Positions 47,401-59,707 of a stretch of DNA of 64,000 bases are shown here, piece after piece. Location: NCBI GenBank assembly GCA_023375675.1, contig JALQBC010000034.1, positions 372,001-436,000 of the forward strand. Reading direction: 5' to 3'. Every line of letters begins with the position of its first letter. Position 1 is the stretch's first letter. The notes beneath the pieces are model-generated. The model saw only the letters and a list, made by a program, of their open reading frames with translations. It did no database searches and was not told where the DNA came from. The DNA is from Cytospora piceicola (taxonomy: Eukaryota; Ascomycota; Sordariomycetes; Diaporthales; Cytosporaceae). The position numbers and the translations under genes are program-made.

Positions 47401-50400
47401 TGACATGATGAGCTTTTGGAAGCGCAACGAGCGTGAGGAACGTGACCTCCGCAAGGCCGCCGAGAAACAGGAGCTCGAGAATGCCCGCAAGCAAGAAGCC
47501 GACCGTGAAGCTGCCCGGCAGAAGCGGAAGCTCAACTTCCTCATCTCCCAGACGGAGCTGTACTCCCACTTTATCGGCAAGAAGATCAAGACAAACGAGG
47601 TCGAGCGCAGCACCGACAACCCTGATCTCGCGACCGAGGAAGCGGCTCCAGACCCGAATTCCATGGATGTCGATGAAGGTGGCGCCGGCGGCCACTCGCA
47701 ATCGGGCAAGGTCACCAAATTCGACAACCTCACTTTCGAGGAAGAGGATGAAGAGAAGCTCAAGGCGATTGCCAGGGCGAACGCACAGCACGCTCTGGCA
47801 GAGGCACAGCAGAAGGCAAGGGACTTCAACAAGGAGGCCGAGCTCGACGAGGAGGGCGAGATGAACTTCCAGAACCCTACCGGTATGGGCGAGGTCGAGA
47901 TCGAACAGCCCAAGCTGCTCAATGCCCAGCTCAAGGAGTACCAGCTCAAGGGTCTCAATTGGCTGGCAAACCTGTACGACCAAGGTATCAACGGCATTCT
48001 GGCCGACGAAATGGGTCTCGGCAAGACTGTGCAGTCCATCTCTGTGATGGCCTATCTTGCAGAGAAGTACGACATCTGGGGACCATTCCTCGTGGTTGCT
48101 CCCGCTTCCACTCTTCACAACTGGGAGCAGGAGATTCGTAGATTCTTGCCCGACTTCAAGATTCTTCCCTACTGGGGCACCGCAGCAGATCGAAAGACGC
48201 TCCGGAAGTTCTGGGACCGCAAGCACAACACATACAAGAGGGATGCCAGCTTCCATGTCATGGTCACATCTTACCAGCTCGTCGTCTCGGATGTCAGCTA
48301 CTTCCAGAAGATGAGGTGGCAGTACATGATCCTGGACGAGGCACAGGCCATCAAGAGCTCTCAGAGTTCCCGGTGGAAGTGCTTGCTTGGCTTCCACTGC
48401 CGAAACCGTCTGTTGTTGACCGGCACGCCTATCCAGAACAACATGCAAGAACTCTGGGCTCTCCTGCACTTCATCATGCCCTCGCTTTTCGACTCACATG
48501 ACGAGTTCAGCGAGTGGTTCTCCAAGGACATCGAGTCACACGCGCAGAGCAACACGAAGCTCAACGAAGACCAGCTCAAGCGTCTGCACATGATCCTGAA
48601 GCCCTTCATGCTACGTCGTGTCAAGAAGCATGTTCAGAAGGAACTTGGTGACAAGATCGAGCTGGATGTGTTCTGCGACCTCACATACCGCCAGCGCGCT
48701 TACTACAGCAACCTGCGGAACCAGATCAGCATTATGGACCTCATCGAGAAGGCAACAACTGGGGACGACAGCGACTCCGGCACGCTCATGAACCTTGTCA
48801 TGCAGTTCCGAAAGGTCTGCAATCATCCTGATCTCTTCGAGCGGGCCGCCACCACATCGCCATTCTTCAGCGGGTACTTTGCCGAGACGGCTTCCTTTGT
48901 GCGTGAGGGCAACAACGTTCCTGTTGCGTACTCGACACGGAGCTTGATCGATTACGAGCTGCCGAAGCTCGTCTGGCAGGAGGGTGGCCGGCTGTACAAG
49001 GCCGGCAAGGACAACGAGAAGGCCGGGTTCCGCAACAAGTACTTGAACAACCTGTTGAACATCTGGACGCCGGACAACGTTCGTGAGAGCCTCAGCGATA
49101 CCGAAAACTTCTCGTGGCTCCGATTTGCCGACACTAGTCCCCAGGAAGTATACAAGGCTAGTCACCAGGATGTGTTTACCCGCGCCGTCGAGCTGGCAGA
49201 GCGACAGGATCGTCTTGGTCACATGAATGTCGCCTACGATGAGCCCGAGGACCAGAACTACACCCCTGCGCATGCCTTGTTCGAGATCAGGCGTCGCAAC
49301 GACCGCAAGCCCTTGGTAGACATCACCGAGAAGGGCATCTTGAACAGCCTCATGAACGTGGCGAGTATGTCCTACGACGACTCCGGATTTGGCCGTCTCG
49401 AACAAGCCGGCCGGCCTAACACATCGGCACCACCCATCGATGTCATCTGCAACAGCCGCAGTGCCAACATTGAGCGGGAAGACACCTTGTTTAATGTTCC
49501 CATGCGCAGGGCACTGTACGAGCCAACCCCTGGGGAGCACAAGGCCTTCATCACCGAGAAGGTTCCTCTTGAGAGGATCCCCGTGGCTGGGCTTTTGCCG
49601 CCTCCCGACAATGAGAAGAAGCGGTTCACAAATATTGTCGTCCCGTCAATGCGCCGGTTCGTCACGGACTCGGGCAAGCTGGCCAAGCTGGACGAGCTGC
49701 TCTTCAAGCTCAAGGAAGGGGGCCACCGTGTGCTGCTCTACTTCCAGATGACGCGCATGATCGACCTGATGGAGGAGTACCTGACCTACCGGAACTACAA
49801 GTTCTGCCGGCTGGACGGGTCCACCAAGCTCGAGGACAGACGTGACACGGTGCACGATTTCCAGACCCGACCAGAGATCTTCATCTTCCTCCTGTCCACC
49901 CGTGCAGGTGGCCTCGGTATCAACCTCACCACGGCCGACACGGTCATCTTCTACGACTCGGACTGGAACCCTACCATCGACTCGCAGGCCATGGACCGAG
50001 CCCATCGTCTGGGACAGACCAAACAGGTCACGGTCTACCGTCTCATCACGCGCGGTACGATCGAGGAGCGCATCCGCAAGCGTGCCCTTCAGAAGGAAGA
50101 GGTGCAGCGTGTGGTCATCCAGGGTGGCGGTGCCGGTGCTGGTGTCGACTTCTCGGGTCGTAGGGCGACTGAGAACCGCAACAAGGACATCGCCATGTGG
50201 CTGGCTGACGATGACGATGCGGTGGAGAAGATGATCGAGCAGCGCGAGCAGCAGCTGATTGCTAGCGGTGAGCTCGAGAAGAAGAAGAAGGGTAGCAGGA
50301 AGAAGAAGAACGAGGCTGTCTCCCTGGATGACATGTATCATGAAGGTAAGAATCCCATCATCCCAAACCCTGATGGGCGGACAGACTGTTGGTGGATGAC

Positions 50401-50578
50401 TGATGTGCTAACCACGCTCTCGATGATAGGTGAGGGACACTTCGACGATAACAAGCAATCCGGAACAGCAACTCCCCTCGAGGAAGCTCCGGCGGGCAGC
50501 AAGAAGAAGGGTAAAACCAGTAAGAAAGCCAAGACCACCAAACAGCGCCTTGCTATTGCCGATGGTATGGTTGATTAG
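44419..50578 (+). CDS. INO80: Chromatin-remodelling ATPase Ino80
   Basis: Four exons (44419-45141, 45619-45924, 45989-50345, 50430-50578) give 1844 residues, the usual fungal length. Ino80 is the catalytic subunit of the INO80 complex, which slides nucleosomes and exchanges H2A.Z in transcription, replication and repair. A disordered Pro/Gln/Ser N-terminus (about 1-400) is followed by a long charged helical region. The DBINO/HSA segment ([20 protein letters not shown], about residues 745-870) binds Arp/actin modules. The SNF2 N-lobe has DEMGLGKT (about 1015) and the DEAQ box. The large INO80-specific insertion separates it from the C-lobe, with [30 protein letters not shown] and [12 protein letters not shown] Lys-rich tail ends the protein. 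The last intron (84 nt, CTAAC branch) has no stop in frame, so read-through would add 28 residues. Confidence 0.97.
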
Positions 50579-51019
50579 ACGGGCCTCTTTTTGCGTGTTG
50601 GGAGCCACAGTGGATTACATAGACGCATGGTAATGATCCGGAATGAGGGATTCAGTTCTGTTGAATTTTCTATTTACGGTGTTTTGTTTTGGTACAAGGG
50701 GGAGATGGAAATGGACTTTGGCCGTGACAGGCACATGCACGCGCGCGATGTATTTTGTCTTCTTGTTGTTCTGTTATTTTTCTGCACGGGGAGGGCCAAC
50801 GGCACGACTGCCCTCAGCAAAAAGAAGAGAGATGTTGGGTTTCGCATTTACAGCAGTCCTGTGGCTGTGGTCTGATGACCTGAAGGAACTGCGGAGCCGG
50901 TCGTTTCGTATCTAGCTATGCGAGGCACTGGCAGACGGAGAGGGCCTTCAAGGAGGGGGGACTTCTAGACTGGGAGTGTCTTCGTAAGGGAAAGGTACAA
51001 TAAAGAGGAGCCGGTTCAG

Positions 51020-51056
<37 letters not shown>

Positions 51057-51458
51057 GCTGTGAGATGTATCGATAGAATGATAGACAGACGGCGTGAAAG
51101 GAAAAGCACGGGCGTTTTGTTCTATAACACTACTCGCAGAAATTCGTGGACAAGTGAAGTATGGATGGAGCTCTCAGCTGATGGAGGGGAGGATGAGTGA
51201 GCGAGTGAGGTGTCAGCCAGCCCTGTGGATTATCGTCAATGGAAGCCATCTCGAGGCTAACCATTTCCATACATCTCGTCCGCGTAGGCACTGGTAGGTA
51301 AGCCCTAGCTTCCCGAGTGCGAGTGCGAGCTGAAGGATCCTGGATGGAGGCTGATTGTATATGACATACGGATCTTTACTACCCCAAGATAACGTAGAAA
51401 GGAGGAAGTCTGCCACGAAGTCGAACCACACAGTCACATACACACAGAACAACACAAC
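50579..51458. other. Intergenic with CA repeat
   Basis: INO80 3' UTR and the promoter of the DUF1772 gene. A (CA)n microsatellite of about 32 bases lies at 51022-51053. No gene seen. Confidence 0.5.
51022..51053. repeat. (CA)n microsatellite
   Basis: An almost perfect CA dinucleotide run of about 16 units lies between INO80 and the DUF1772 gene. Confidence 0.9.
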
Positions 51459-52016
51459 ATGGCAGACACCACGATGACCCTCCGCAACACGGCCACGCTA
51501 GTTGGCATCACGTCGGCCTTTACGGTGTCGGGGTTCAACCTCGCCTCGTCACACCTCTTCGTGCCGCTCATGTACAAGCTCCCGGCCAGCACGTCGGCGA
51601 GGATGTTCGACGGGCTGTACCACGACGGCATGAAGGCCGTCGTGCCCCTGGCGGCCGTGGCCATCGCCTCCTTCTCCTTCTCGGCGTACAGCAGCGACGG
51701 TGGCGGCGGCGGCGGCGGCACCAAGCCGCCCTCGCTCTTCCTCCTCGGCAGTGTCGTGCCTATGCTGCGGCGGAGGGCCGCCTTCGCGGCCGCCGCAGGG
51801 GCGGTGGTGGCGATGCTGGCGTGGACGAGGGTGGTCATGATGCCTGTGAACGAGAGGCTCCTCGGCGTCTCGAGGGGGGCCGGGGCCCGGGCCGGGGCCA
51901 AGGCCACCCCGGAGGAGGAGGTGGAGGGCCTGTTGAGGCGGTGGAGGTGGATGAACTACGTTAGAGGGTTCGGGGCCCTGGTGGCTGGGCTGATCGCCTT
52001 GGGTGCGACTTTGTAA
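51459..52016 (+). CDS. DUF1772 (anthrone-oxygenase-like) membrane protein
   Basis: One exon of 185 residues encodes a small four-helix membrane protein. It starts TLRNTATLVGITSAFTVSGF and then has ASSHLFVPLMYKLPA, which is the typical DUF1772 opening (first helix, then loop). Later helices are VVPLAAVAIASFSFSAY, AAFAAAAGAVVAMLAW and GFGALVAGLIALGATL. VVMMPVNERLL with a following basic RRWRWMNYVRG segment matches the MPxN and W-x-x-x-N/H-x-x-R features of the family. Some members (for example the Aspergillus HypC-type proteins) oxidise anthrones in polyketide pathways. No polyketide synthase or other pathway gene lies nearby, so the substrate here is unknown. A G7 run (glycine codons GGGGGG) sits in the middle loop. 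Confidence 0.8.
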   Translation: MADTTMTLRNTATLVGITSAFTVSGFNLASSHLFVPLMYKLPASTSARMFDGLYHDGMKAVVPLAAVAIASFSFSAYSSDGGGGGGGTKPPSLFLLGSVVPMLRRRAAFAAAAGAVVAMLAWTRVVMMPVNERLLGVSRGAGARAGAKATPEEEVEGLLRRWRWMNYVRGFGALVAGLIALGATL

Positions 52017-52753
52017 GGATTATGAATGTGGTTAGATGGAACACGATGGATCGTTTGTGTGGATAAACGCTTCTGAATTATGGGAGGGTCTGGAAAAATA
52101 TGTAAATCCGTTTTCCCGAAACACGAATGTGCTTTGACTGTGCTGATATGCCCGCTGAAATACCTGCTAGTATGCCTGCTATGGGAGATATGTCTATCTG
52201 CCCGGGTATATGCAGACAAGTAGCATTCTTGTGATTCGTTCGTCCTTCCCACCACACCTGAGATTCGTCACTGTCGCCGCCGCCAAGTAGCTACCGATTT
52301 CCGTGAAGGTCTGCGTGTTTGTGGCGCTCGACAATCACTCTCCTTGAAAGAAAAACGGAAACGACCCCGGAAGATCTGCCTTGTTCGTGACAGGAACCAG
52401 TCAGCCAGTCCGTCAGCACACCTGAACTGGCGTGTTGCAGGATGTGTGGGCCATCGTCATACAATCAACCCCCGCCTTGTCATCGGATACGGCAGGTGCA
52501 GTGGAAAGTGTCGAGTGAGGCTGGCCAGATGGCCTCGGGCCAGAGGGGGCTTGTTTCGGGGCCTGGACAAGCTTGGCCGGTATGGTATGGCTTGTGTCCG
52601 ATAAAGAGACTGAGGGAGGGGGAGGGGGAGATGTCGCTCCAGCGTCACGTCCAGATGTGCCTGGGCCCTCGGTCCTCCTCGATCCTCCTCCTTGTTCCTA
52701 TTTCCACGATGATATTGTCCCCGGTGGTTTTAGGCACTCCGCCCTTGGGTAAC
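52017..52753. other. Convergent intergenic region, no gene seen
   Basis: Between the stops of the DUF1772 gene and the small basic protein gene. Nothing beyond 3' UTRs is supported. Confidence 0.45.
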
Positions 52754-53214
52754 TCAAGAGAGCTCCATCTTCTCCATGGCGTCGGTGGTATCGGTCCTGT
52801 CGGTCTTGAGCTGCTTCTTCGAAGCCTTGGCCTCGGCATCTGTGCCCGGAATGAAATGTCAATACTCTGTAAACATCTCCTACATCTTCGAACTGTTCAA
52901 TCGGGTATGTAGATAAAAGTCAAAGACGTACCCTTCGTGTCGACCTCCTTCTGCTTCTCCTCGGCCTCGCGCTTCCTCCTCAGGGCGTGGGCGATCTGCT
53001 TCTCGACCTTCCTCTGCTTCTTCTTGCTCAGCGCGGCGTTGGGCCCGCTCGTGGGCAGGATGCCGGTCCTCGCGCCACGCCTGGTGTCGGCCTGGGCCTC
53101 GAGGTCGGGCAGCCTGGCGGCCCTGACGTGCTTGAGGCCCAGCTTGCGCGACTTGGAGGCGCGGGCCCTCATGCGGTTCTGGGAGGTGACGTTGGGGTTC
53201 TTGACTGAGACCAT
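52754..53214 (-). CDS. Small basic nuclear-type protein, Alb1-like (pre-60S factor candidate)
   Basis: Two exons (52932-53214 and 52754-52839) give 122 residues. The protein is Lys/Arg-rich with a central PTSGPNAALSKKKQRKVEKQ motif followed by a predicted coiled coil (IAHALRRKREAEEKQKEVD) and an acidic end (DAMEKMELS). The LSKK-x-x-K-x-E-x5-A-x2-RK pattern resembles the conserved part of yeast Alb1, which travels with Arx1 on pre-60S particles. The N-terminus (SVKNPNVTSQNRMRARASKSRK) is also basic, as in ribosome-biogenesis factors. The match to Alb1 is by eye and limited, so the gene could be another small nucleolar protein. A (TTTG)n tract lies immediately upstream at 53237-53261, probably in the 5' leader. 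Confidence 0.7.
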
Positions 53215-54048
53215 CTTGGGCGGTTTGGTGGATGTGTTGTTTGTTTGTTTGTTTGTTTGTTTTGGTTCTGGGGGTGGGTTGGTTGAGGTGGTGGAGGGGG
53301 TGAGAGAATTGAATATGGGGTTGAAGGGACGAGGAGGAAAGAAGAGAATATCAATTGAGAAATCCATCCATCCGTTTGGTCCAGACTGGTTCGATTGTCC
53401 GCGGAAACTTTTTAGTGGGGCGGAACGATAAGCCATCAAGTCTCCCCTTATCAGCTGCTCCAAGTCTTGTACACTAGTACTTGTATCAAGTACCTCGATA
53501 CGTACCAACGTACATGCCTACTTCGTACGTACTCCTCCCATCTTCTCCTCGTCGCTCTACGCATTCAACCAAAGTATACAAGGCACTACTTGAGAAAGTA
53601 TATGAGTACTCAATTACTCAGTCACCTTTGAAGAAGGGGACAACTGGTATAGTATATATATATATGTTCATTTATAAGTACCGGCTTGGGGAGCGAGGGC
53701 AAGGTCATGTCGAATAAATAGGTCGAGATTCATACCCATTCCTTGTCTAAGAGGACTGAGACAGTTCGCCATCCCCGTGAACAGAGACATATTTCCCCTC
53801 CCCTCTCCTCTAGAAAATCACAAGACCTACTCAGATATAGAGAGCCGTGCCAATTTACCCCTGAACGCCCACCATGACGCTGTTAAGCAAACACCACCTT
53901 CATCGCCTCGCCTCAACCCTCACTCACCATCCCCCTCCACTTCCCCCCTCCCCTCCCTTCTGAATCATCTAAATAGTCCCTGCTATTCGTGGGTGGTACG
54001 TACTATTGCACAGGTGCCCGTTTAATATTTCCAGACCGTCTGCGGTTC
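53215..54048. other. Intergenic with TTTG repeat
   Basis: Contains the promoter of the small basic protein gene, with (TTTG)n at 53237-53261 and TA repeats near 53655. The right end is the Ytp1-like 3' UTR. No other gene. Confidence 0.45.
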
Positions 54049-55885
54049 TTACGCTACCCGATCGTTGTTCCTTCCCACCGTGCTCGGGCTCGACAGGCCC
54101 TCGTTCTCGCCCTCGTCCTTGTCACCACCCTCTTCCTTCAGCAGATTGCGCCTCTGCGCCTGCTCCTCGTCCTCCTCATCACTCATCATGTCGTCCAGCT
54201 CGAACTCCTCGGCATCACGCAGCTGGCGCTCGTCAGTGGTCGAGCCCACAGCCCGTCCGTTGCCTCCCTGCGCATGGCCCTTGGCGCCCTTCGTGAAGCC
54301 AGTCTGGTTGACGCTGCGGTCATACACGCCGACAAGCACGTTGGTGAAGAGGAAGAGGAGGAACGCGAGACTGTAGATAATGAGGACGTAGGCCACGTGG
54401 TCGATCCCAGAAGCGTCGATGAGGAGCATTTGTTCCTCGGTGGCGGATAAAAAGAGGAACCCGGAGGCGTACAGAAGCTAGTAGTTTGGACCATGTTAGC
54501 CATCACGCCGGACGGGTGGGCCGCGGGAGCTGGGGGCTGGGGGGAACAGGGTCTGGGTTGGCTTACGAATGGAGGGATGTACTGGAAGCTGTGCGTCTCG
54601 TAGCCGTCCTCCGATATGCCCACCTTGTCATGGAGCACAAACGAGACCTCGATGATGCGGGTGAACCCGGCACCCATCAGAGTGTAGCCGAAAGCCTTGT
54701 GGGTCATGGCACTGATCATCAGCTCCTGGGGGTGGGCAGACATGGCCCAGCCGGTAATAGCAATGACGAAGCCAGGAATGAAGTTCCTCTTGGGGTTGCC
54801 GTGCCTGTCGCGGCTGAGCCAGACACCAGCCAGGCCGGCGCACCACCAGACTACTCCCATGGTGGTGTGCTGCCAGTCGTTCTTCACCCAGGCGGTGCCC
54901 CACCTGTGCTCGGTGAAGGTGTTGACGCAGCCCCATGCGGCGATGACGACGCTGTCGAAGAACTCCTGCGAGCGGCCCATCCGCCTCATCCAGAGCTGAC
55001 CGACCAGCATGGTGATGGTCATGAGGATGCCGTAGGCAATGAAGGCACTGCCCATGATGAAGTGGGCCGCGCACTGGCCCAGGTGGTCGCCCTGACAGAA
55101 GCCCAGGGCGGTTATGCCTCCAAACAGCATCTGTGCCCAGCAGACGATAGGGAAGGCCTTGCCGTTGATACTATGGATGGTGCTGATGACAGGCCGTATG
55201 CGCTTGTTGATGCCCCTTTCCAGGTGCAACCTGAGGTAGACGCCGAGGATGAGCTGGACAAACAACTGGAGGTAGAGATATTTGGCAAACTTGGCGTGGA
55301 CGTTGTCGTGGCGGAACTCCCTACCGCGGTGCTTGTGGCCAAGTACGAAGCCGACGAGGGCGAGGACTGTAGCTAGGACCTGTACAGGGACGTGCCATCG
55401 GCTCTTGGTTATCTGTTGGACAGGTAGCTGTCAGTCTTCTCCGTTGTCGTTGGAAATGCTCCGAAGCATCCGGAAAGGGACTGGGGCTACTCACGCCTAG
55501 CACCATGCCGATGGGGTACAAGACGCCAAAGGCCATCATGCTGATGAAGATATGCACCCATAATATCGAGTCCTGTATAGTCCACGGCCTTGTCAGCAAG
55601 CTGTAACATGTCGGAATGGCCCGAGCAATCCTTCTCGTCCTCTTCCCCCTCCTCCTCCTGCCCAGACAGGCGAGTTCCACATAAACGTACAAGAGGTTCT
55701 GGTGATACCGCCGCGTCATCGGGAATATGCTCGGCGGCGTGTTCGTGTGCCATGGCCATCGGTACGAGCAATGCAGCGAAAGCAAAGTACAGGGCGGTTG
55801 TTGATGTCGCCGTGGGTAAGCGCAGAGATCGAGCGAGACATGACAAGGCAGAGGCGCCAGCGGGCGCTGGCGAAGTGGAAGGCAT
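54049..55885 (-). CDS. Ytp1-like multi-pass membrane protein (DUF2427)
   Basis: Four exons (55691-55885, 55495-55572, 54567-55412, 54049-54477) give 515 residues. The N-terminus has a hydrophobic signal segment (ALYFAFAALLVPMAMA) followed by HEHAAEH. The DUF2427 domain then reads ILWVHIFISMMAFGVLYPIGMVLG. The C-terminal Ytp1 domain includes ISTIHSINGKAFPIVCWAQM, WGCVNTFTEHRWG and TTMGVVWWCAGLAGVWL, with about ten membrane helices in total. The His residues in the early helices recall cytochrome b561 folds. The acidic tail (EFELDDMMSDEEDEEQ) is cytosolic-looking. Ytp1 has no firmly known function. I chose the ATG at 55885 because the frame before it has no other ATG. Confidence 0.9.
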
Positions 55886-58625
55886 TGCGCCGTGGGTGTT
55901 TCGCAACAGTGTTTCGGCAGGACGAGGGGAGCTCGAGGGGGGCTCGAGGGGGCGGTTTGACAAAGTCTCGATGTAGAGAAGATGTGAGAGTGGTTGGTGG
56001 AGAACACACGGATATGGGCCCGTCCGAAGTTGATTTCGCTGGGGCGATCACTACTGTTGCTGCCGCTGTCGCATTGGTACGGAACGGTAGGTGGGTGGTC
56101 GGTATATGGGGGGATATGTACTATAGATAGAATCCTACCACCAACTGGTATGTGGCTGGACGAAGCAGAAGGAGAAGGGGACAGGTCGGTTATCAGTAGC
56201 GATACTGGCTGACCCCTACGAAGAGATAGAGGGGTTAGTCAAGCGATCGATCGATCAATCAACAGTCCATCGAAGGAATTGGCTGATTTTGGGAATGTGG
56301 ATGAGAAAGGGTCGGTTGGTGGTTATATTTGAGTCGCGATGTGATGGGTTACGATGCGATGCGAACGGGAAAGGAAGGGAAAAGGAAAACGCTCGGCCCA
56401 GGCAATGTCAATGAATGAGTGAGCGAGGTTACTGGGGCTATCAGGCACTGCTAGAGGCTACTAGGGAAGGCCCAGGTGGTCTCTAGTGCTACCTAGGTAT
56501 GCATGTATGGCGCGGTCTACCTAGGCACCTACTGTAGGTAAGCAGGTAGCAATGTGCAGGGTACATACGCCCTATCGGTTGGTACCGGTGAGACGGATTT
56601 GCGGACTCGTCCAGGTCGACCGACCGACATCCGAAGTTCGAGTCGGGCTTACGTGTTTTGCGCCCAGCTGGGATTCTGATTTCTGAATAATTACGCGTCA
56701 GATTACTTCCAAATGGTCCTGACTGGACAATCACTAACATCAAGAGTACGTATGTAGTGTACATGTCCCGTATCCTAGCTGTGTCCGCTTCTTCTACTCC
56801 ATATTTTAATTACCCCCTGACAAGACTGTCCATTTCTTTCCAAGAGGTCATCACGACAAGGGAGAGTACTGAGTAATAGTAATAATATTTTTTGAATCCC
56901 ACCTGCTTATAAACCGCGTGTCTGCTCCCTGCCAAGCCAGTCAGTCTGATTCCAGACGTGGCTACAGGCCAAGTAGGCCACCTACAGAAGTATTGGTCTC
57001 TGGACTCTTGGTAGTTACTTACTTAAGTAAGTAATCTTTCTTGATCATGGTCCGTAAGGCTGTATGTGTATTCTGTGCTAGTACTTCTTGGCTTGGATCC
57101 GCATCCGTACTACCCTAGGTACTGTACTGTAGGTACCCAGTAGTCTCTCCGGTAAGGCTGGTGGCTGGCTGACTCATCAGCTGTGGCACATGCTCCCTCT
57201 CATTCTCTCTCATATACATCCAAAGTATCGTACTCAACCTACCAATCAGCCTACACAGACTTGAACATATGTCCCATGTCCTTGATGGAGGGTCTTACCT
57301 CTGCACCAACGTACTATCACAGTACACAGGTTCCCAGGCGTGGAGCCTCCCCGATCGACACCTATCTTGAGTAGAGACAACCACTTAGAAGATCTATGAG
57401 CTTTTCATACATATACATATGTGCTGCCGGCCTGTTCCCCTGATCGAGAAGGAGAGACTAGGCTCTGGTTCATGGCCGCTTTTTGGTATAGACCAACTAT
57501 GTAAACGTCCAAAATATCATCGGAGTTTCCATGATTCCATAGCTCCAGGATGACCAGGCCAAAAGGAGCCCTGATATCTTCCAGATGTCTCGGCCGTGTG
57601 CATATGATCATCAACTCCAGAAGATGGTTCGTGAGTCCGGCGTCATATACTTTTATATCCTCAATTCAATTTAAGTATAACGTGAATACATATATGTGTA
57701 TGTCGCCAGCCCTTCTTTACCACTGACGATTGAGGACGTGACCACGTTCAGAATCCGTGACATATTCCACACGAGAAGGGATTCAGTGTTAATATGTTAA
57801 TAAGTAATATTGTATAGTGTGCCAAAACTGTGATACCGTCCTTGGTGGTATCAATGATGGTCTGGCCTATAGATGCGGAATGCCACCCTCCTCAATCCAA
57901 TCCCGAAGCTGCCAAGACTCCCTGCAACCGACTTTAATCATATGCACGGTCATGGGTGGAGTTGCGCTGGAGGGCCTCGCCCCGGTTTCCACCAGTCCGG
58001 TGCAAGCCTCCCCCGGTATTTGACGTTTCGAGAAAACAAGCATCGTTTCCGATTGCATGCATCTCCCGGGGGCCTCTCCTTCCCGCCGCTCGGAAATTCG
58101 ACAGGATGAACGCTTTGGAGTGAGGCCCTTGGAGGGGCTTGGGAGCCGCTTCAACCGCCGGCTCTGTCCAGAGCCGTTATACTCTTCAAGCTCCAAGGCT
58201 CACTCCGTGCGGCGCCTGCTCAGACACATCGGACATCATGGTCGTATTCCCTGTCAGAAACATGTTTCCGCTAATATGCTCCGAGGGGTAGTAGTCTCCG
58301 TGGTGCACGTCGAAATACGCGAGGGTATTCCCACGTTTCGAGTGAGTACAATGGGCCAGGACGCAGGAGGCAATCAACGTCCATGTATGTACATATATAT
58401 ACCATACCACGCTGGTCGACCAAAATGGCTTCACCTCTCTCCTGTTCAGCACTCGTCTCGTTGCCAGGTCACAGTCATTTGTTCTCTTCCAAGCCCTTAC
58501 ATTCTTTTAACTGTTTTTGTCATCTTCATTGAGTGAAGCTGGGACAATCGCATTCGTTTCTTCAACCCACCATTCCCTATATCCACTTCGAGATTGATCA
58601 CTTTTCCACAGGGATATTCTCCAAG
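55886..58625. other. Long intergenic region (2.7 kb), no gene seen
   Basis: Holds the promoters of the divergent Ytp1-like and AA9 genes. TACCTAGGTA occurs at 56490-56499, with near-copies at about 56518 and 57113, and GATC repeats at 56245-56260. Open frames around 57870-58200 on both strands have no recognisable domain. Confidence 0.4.
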
Positions 58626-59707
58626 ATGCCTTCTCTGACCACCAGCATCGCCCTCGCCGGCGCCACTCTCGCCACCAAGGCTGCTGCCCACGGCCTCGTC
58701 CAGGGCTTCGCCACCGATGGTGTCTACCAACAGGGTTACATCCTCGACTACTACTATGACAAGATCAACAGTGGCAGCTACCCTGACATCGCCGGTTGGT
58801 ACGAGGAGTCCACCGATAACGGGTACATTTCACCCACCGCGTACACTACCGGCGATATCATCTGCAACAAGAACGCTGAGAACGCCAACGCGACTGCTTC
58901 CGTCACTGCCGGCGGCACTGTCGACTTCTGTATGTCGCCAACCTTTCCTTCCTTCCTCCATGTTTCAATCAAATTTGTTTCTGAGGCCAAGATGACTGAC
59001 TCCATATGCCAGACTGGACCAGCTGGCCGAGCTCCCACATCGGCCCTGTCCTCACCTACGTGGCCAACTGTGGCACCGGCGATGACGCCTGCACGACTGT
59101 CGACAAGACCACGCTCGAGTGGGTCAAGATCGATGAGGCCGGCATCGACTTGGACACCCAGACCTGGGCAACCACTGACCTGATCAACAACAACAACACC
59201 TGGTCCGTGACCGTCCCCTCGACGCTGGCCTCCGGTAGCTACGTCTTCCGCCACGAGATCATCGCCATGCACGGAGCCGAGTCCGAGGATGGCGCGCAGA
59301 ACTACCCATTCTGCATCAACATCGCCATCACCGGTGGTGGCTCTGACAGCCCCGAGGGTACCCTTGGCACCGCGCTGTACACACCTACTGACGCTGGTAT
59401 CATGTTCAACCCCTACACCACCCTGACTAGCTACGACATCCCTGGCCCTGAGCTGTACACTGGTGGCTCCGACTCTACCGGTGCCTCGAACAGCACTGGC
59501 TCCGCGACAGGATCCTCTGCTTCTGCCACTGCCACCGGCTCCGGGACTTCCACTGGATCTTCCACGGGTGCAAGCGCGAGCGCGGCTGCCACTAGCAGCT
59601 CTGCTTCCACTGGCTCTTACAGCACCGGCTCTGATGATGGGAGCTCGTGCACCAAGTCGAGGAAGGCTCGCCGCCACGCTCGCGAGGTCAGGGGCATCCG
59701 CAACTAA
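58626..59707 (+). CDS. AA9 lytic polysaccharide monooxygenase (former GH61), secreted
   Basis: Two exons (58626-58929 and 59013-59707) give 332 residues. These copper enzymes oxidatively cleave cellulose and related glucans outside the cell. A 21-residue signal peptide ends in KAAA, leaving His22 as the N-terminal copper-binding residue (HGLVQGF). The second copper His is His110 in [14 protein letters not shown]. The Gln and axial Tyr are in the AQNYPFCIN motif, followed by the typical [11 protein letters not shown]. From about residue 260 a Ser/Thr/Gly-rich, probably O-glycosylated tail replaces a CBM1; it ends in a basic [13 protein letters not shown] stretch. Conserved Cys residues are present (for example IICN, VANC, YPFC). 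The first ATG after the upstream leader gives the signal peptide directly; an in-frame longer version would bury it. Confidence 0.95.

Noticed and set aside
47288..48469. A 393-codon open frame on the minus strand
   Set aside because: Antisense to INO80 coding sequence and without recognisable features.
56580..56665. Possible tRNA because of GTTCGAGTC
   Set aside because: No A-box at the right distance and no acceptor-stem pairing could be drawn.
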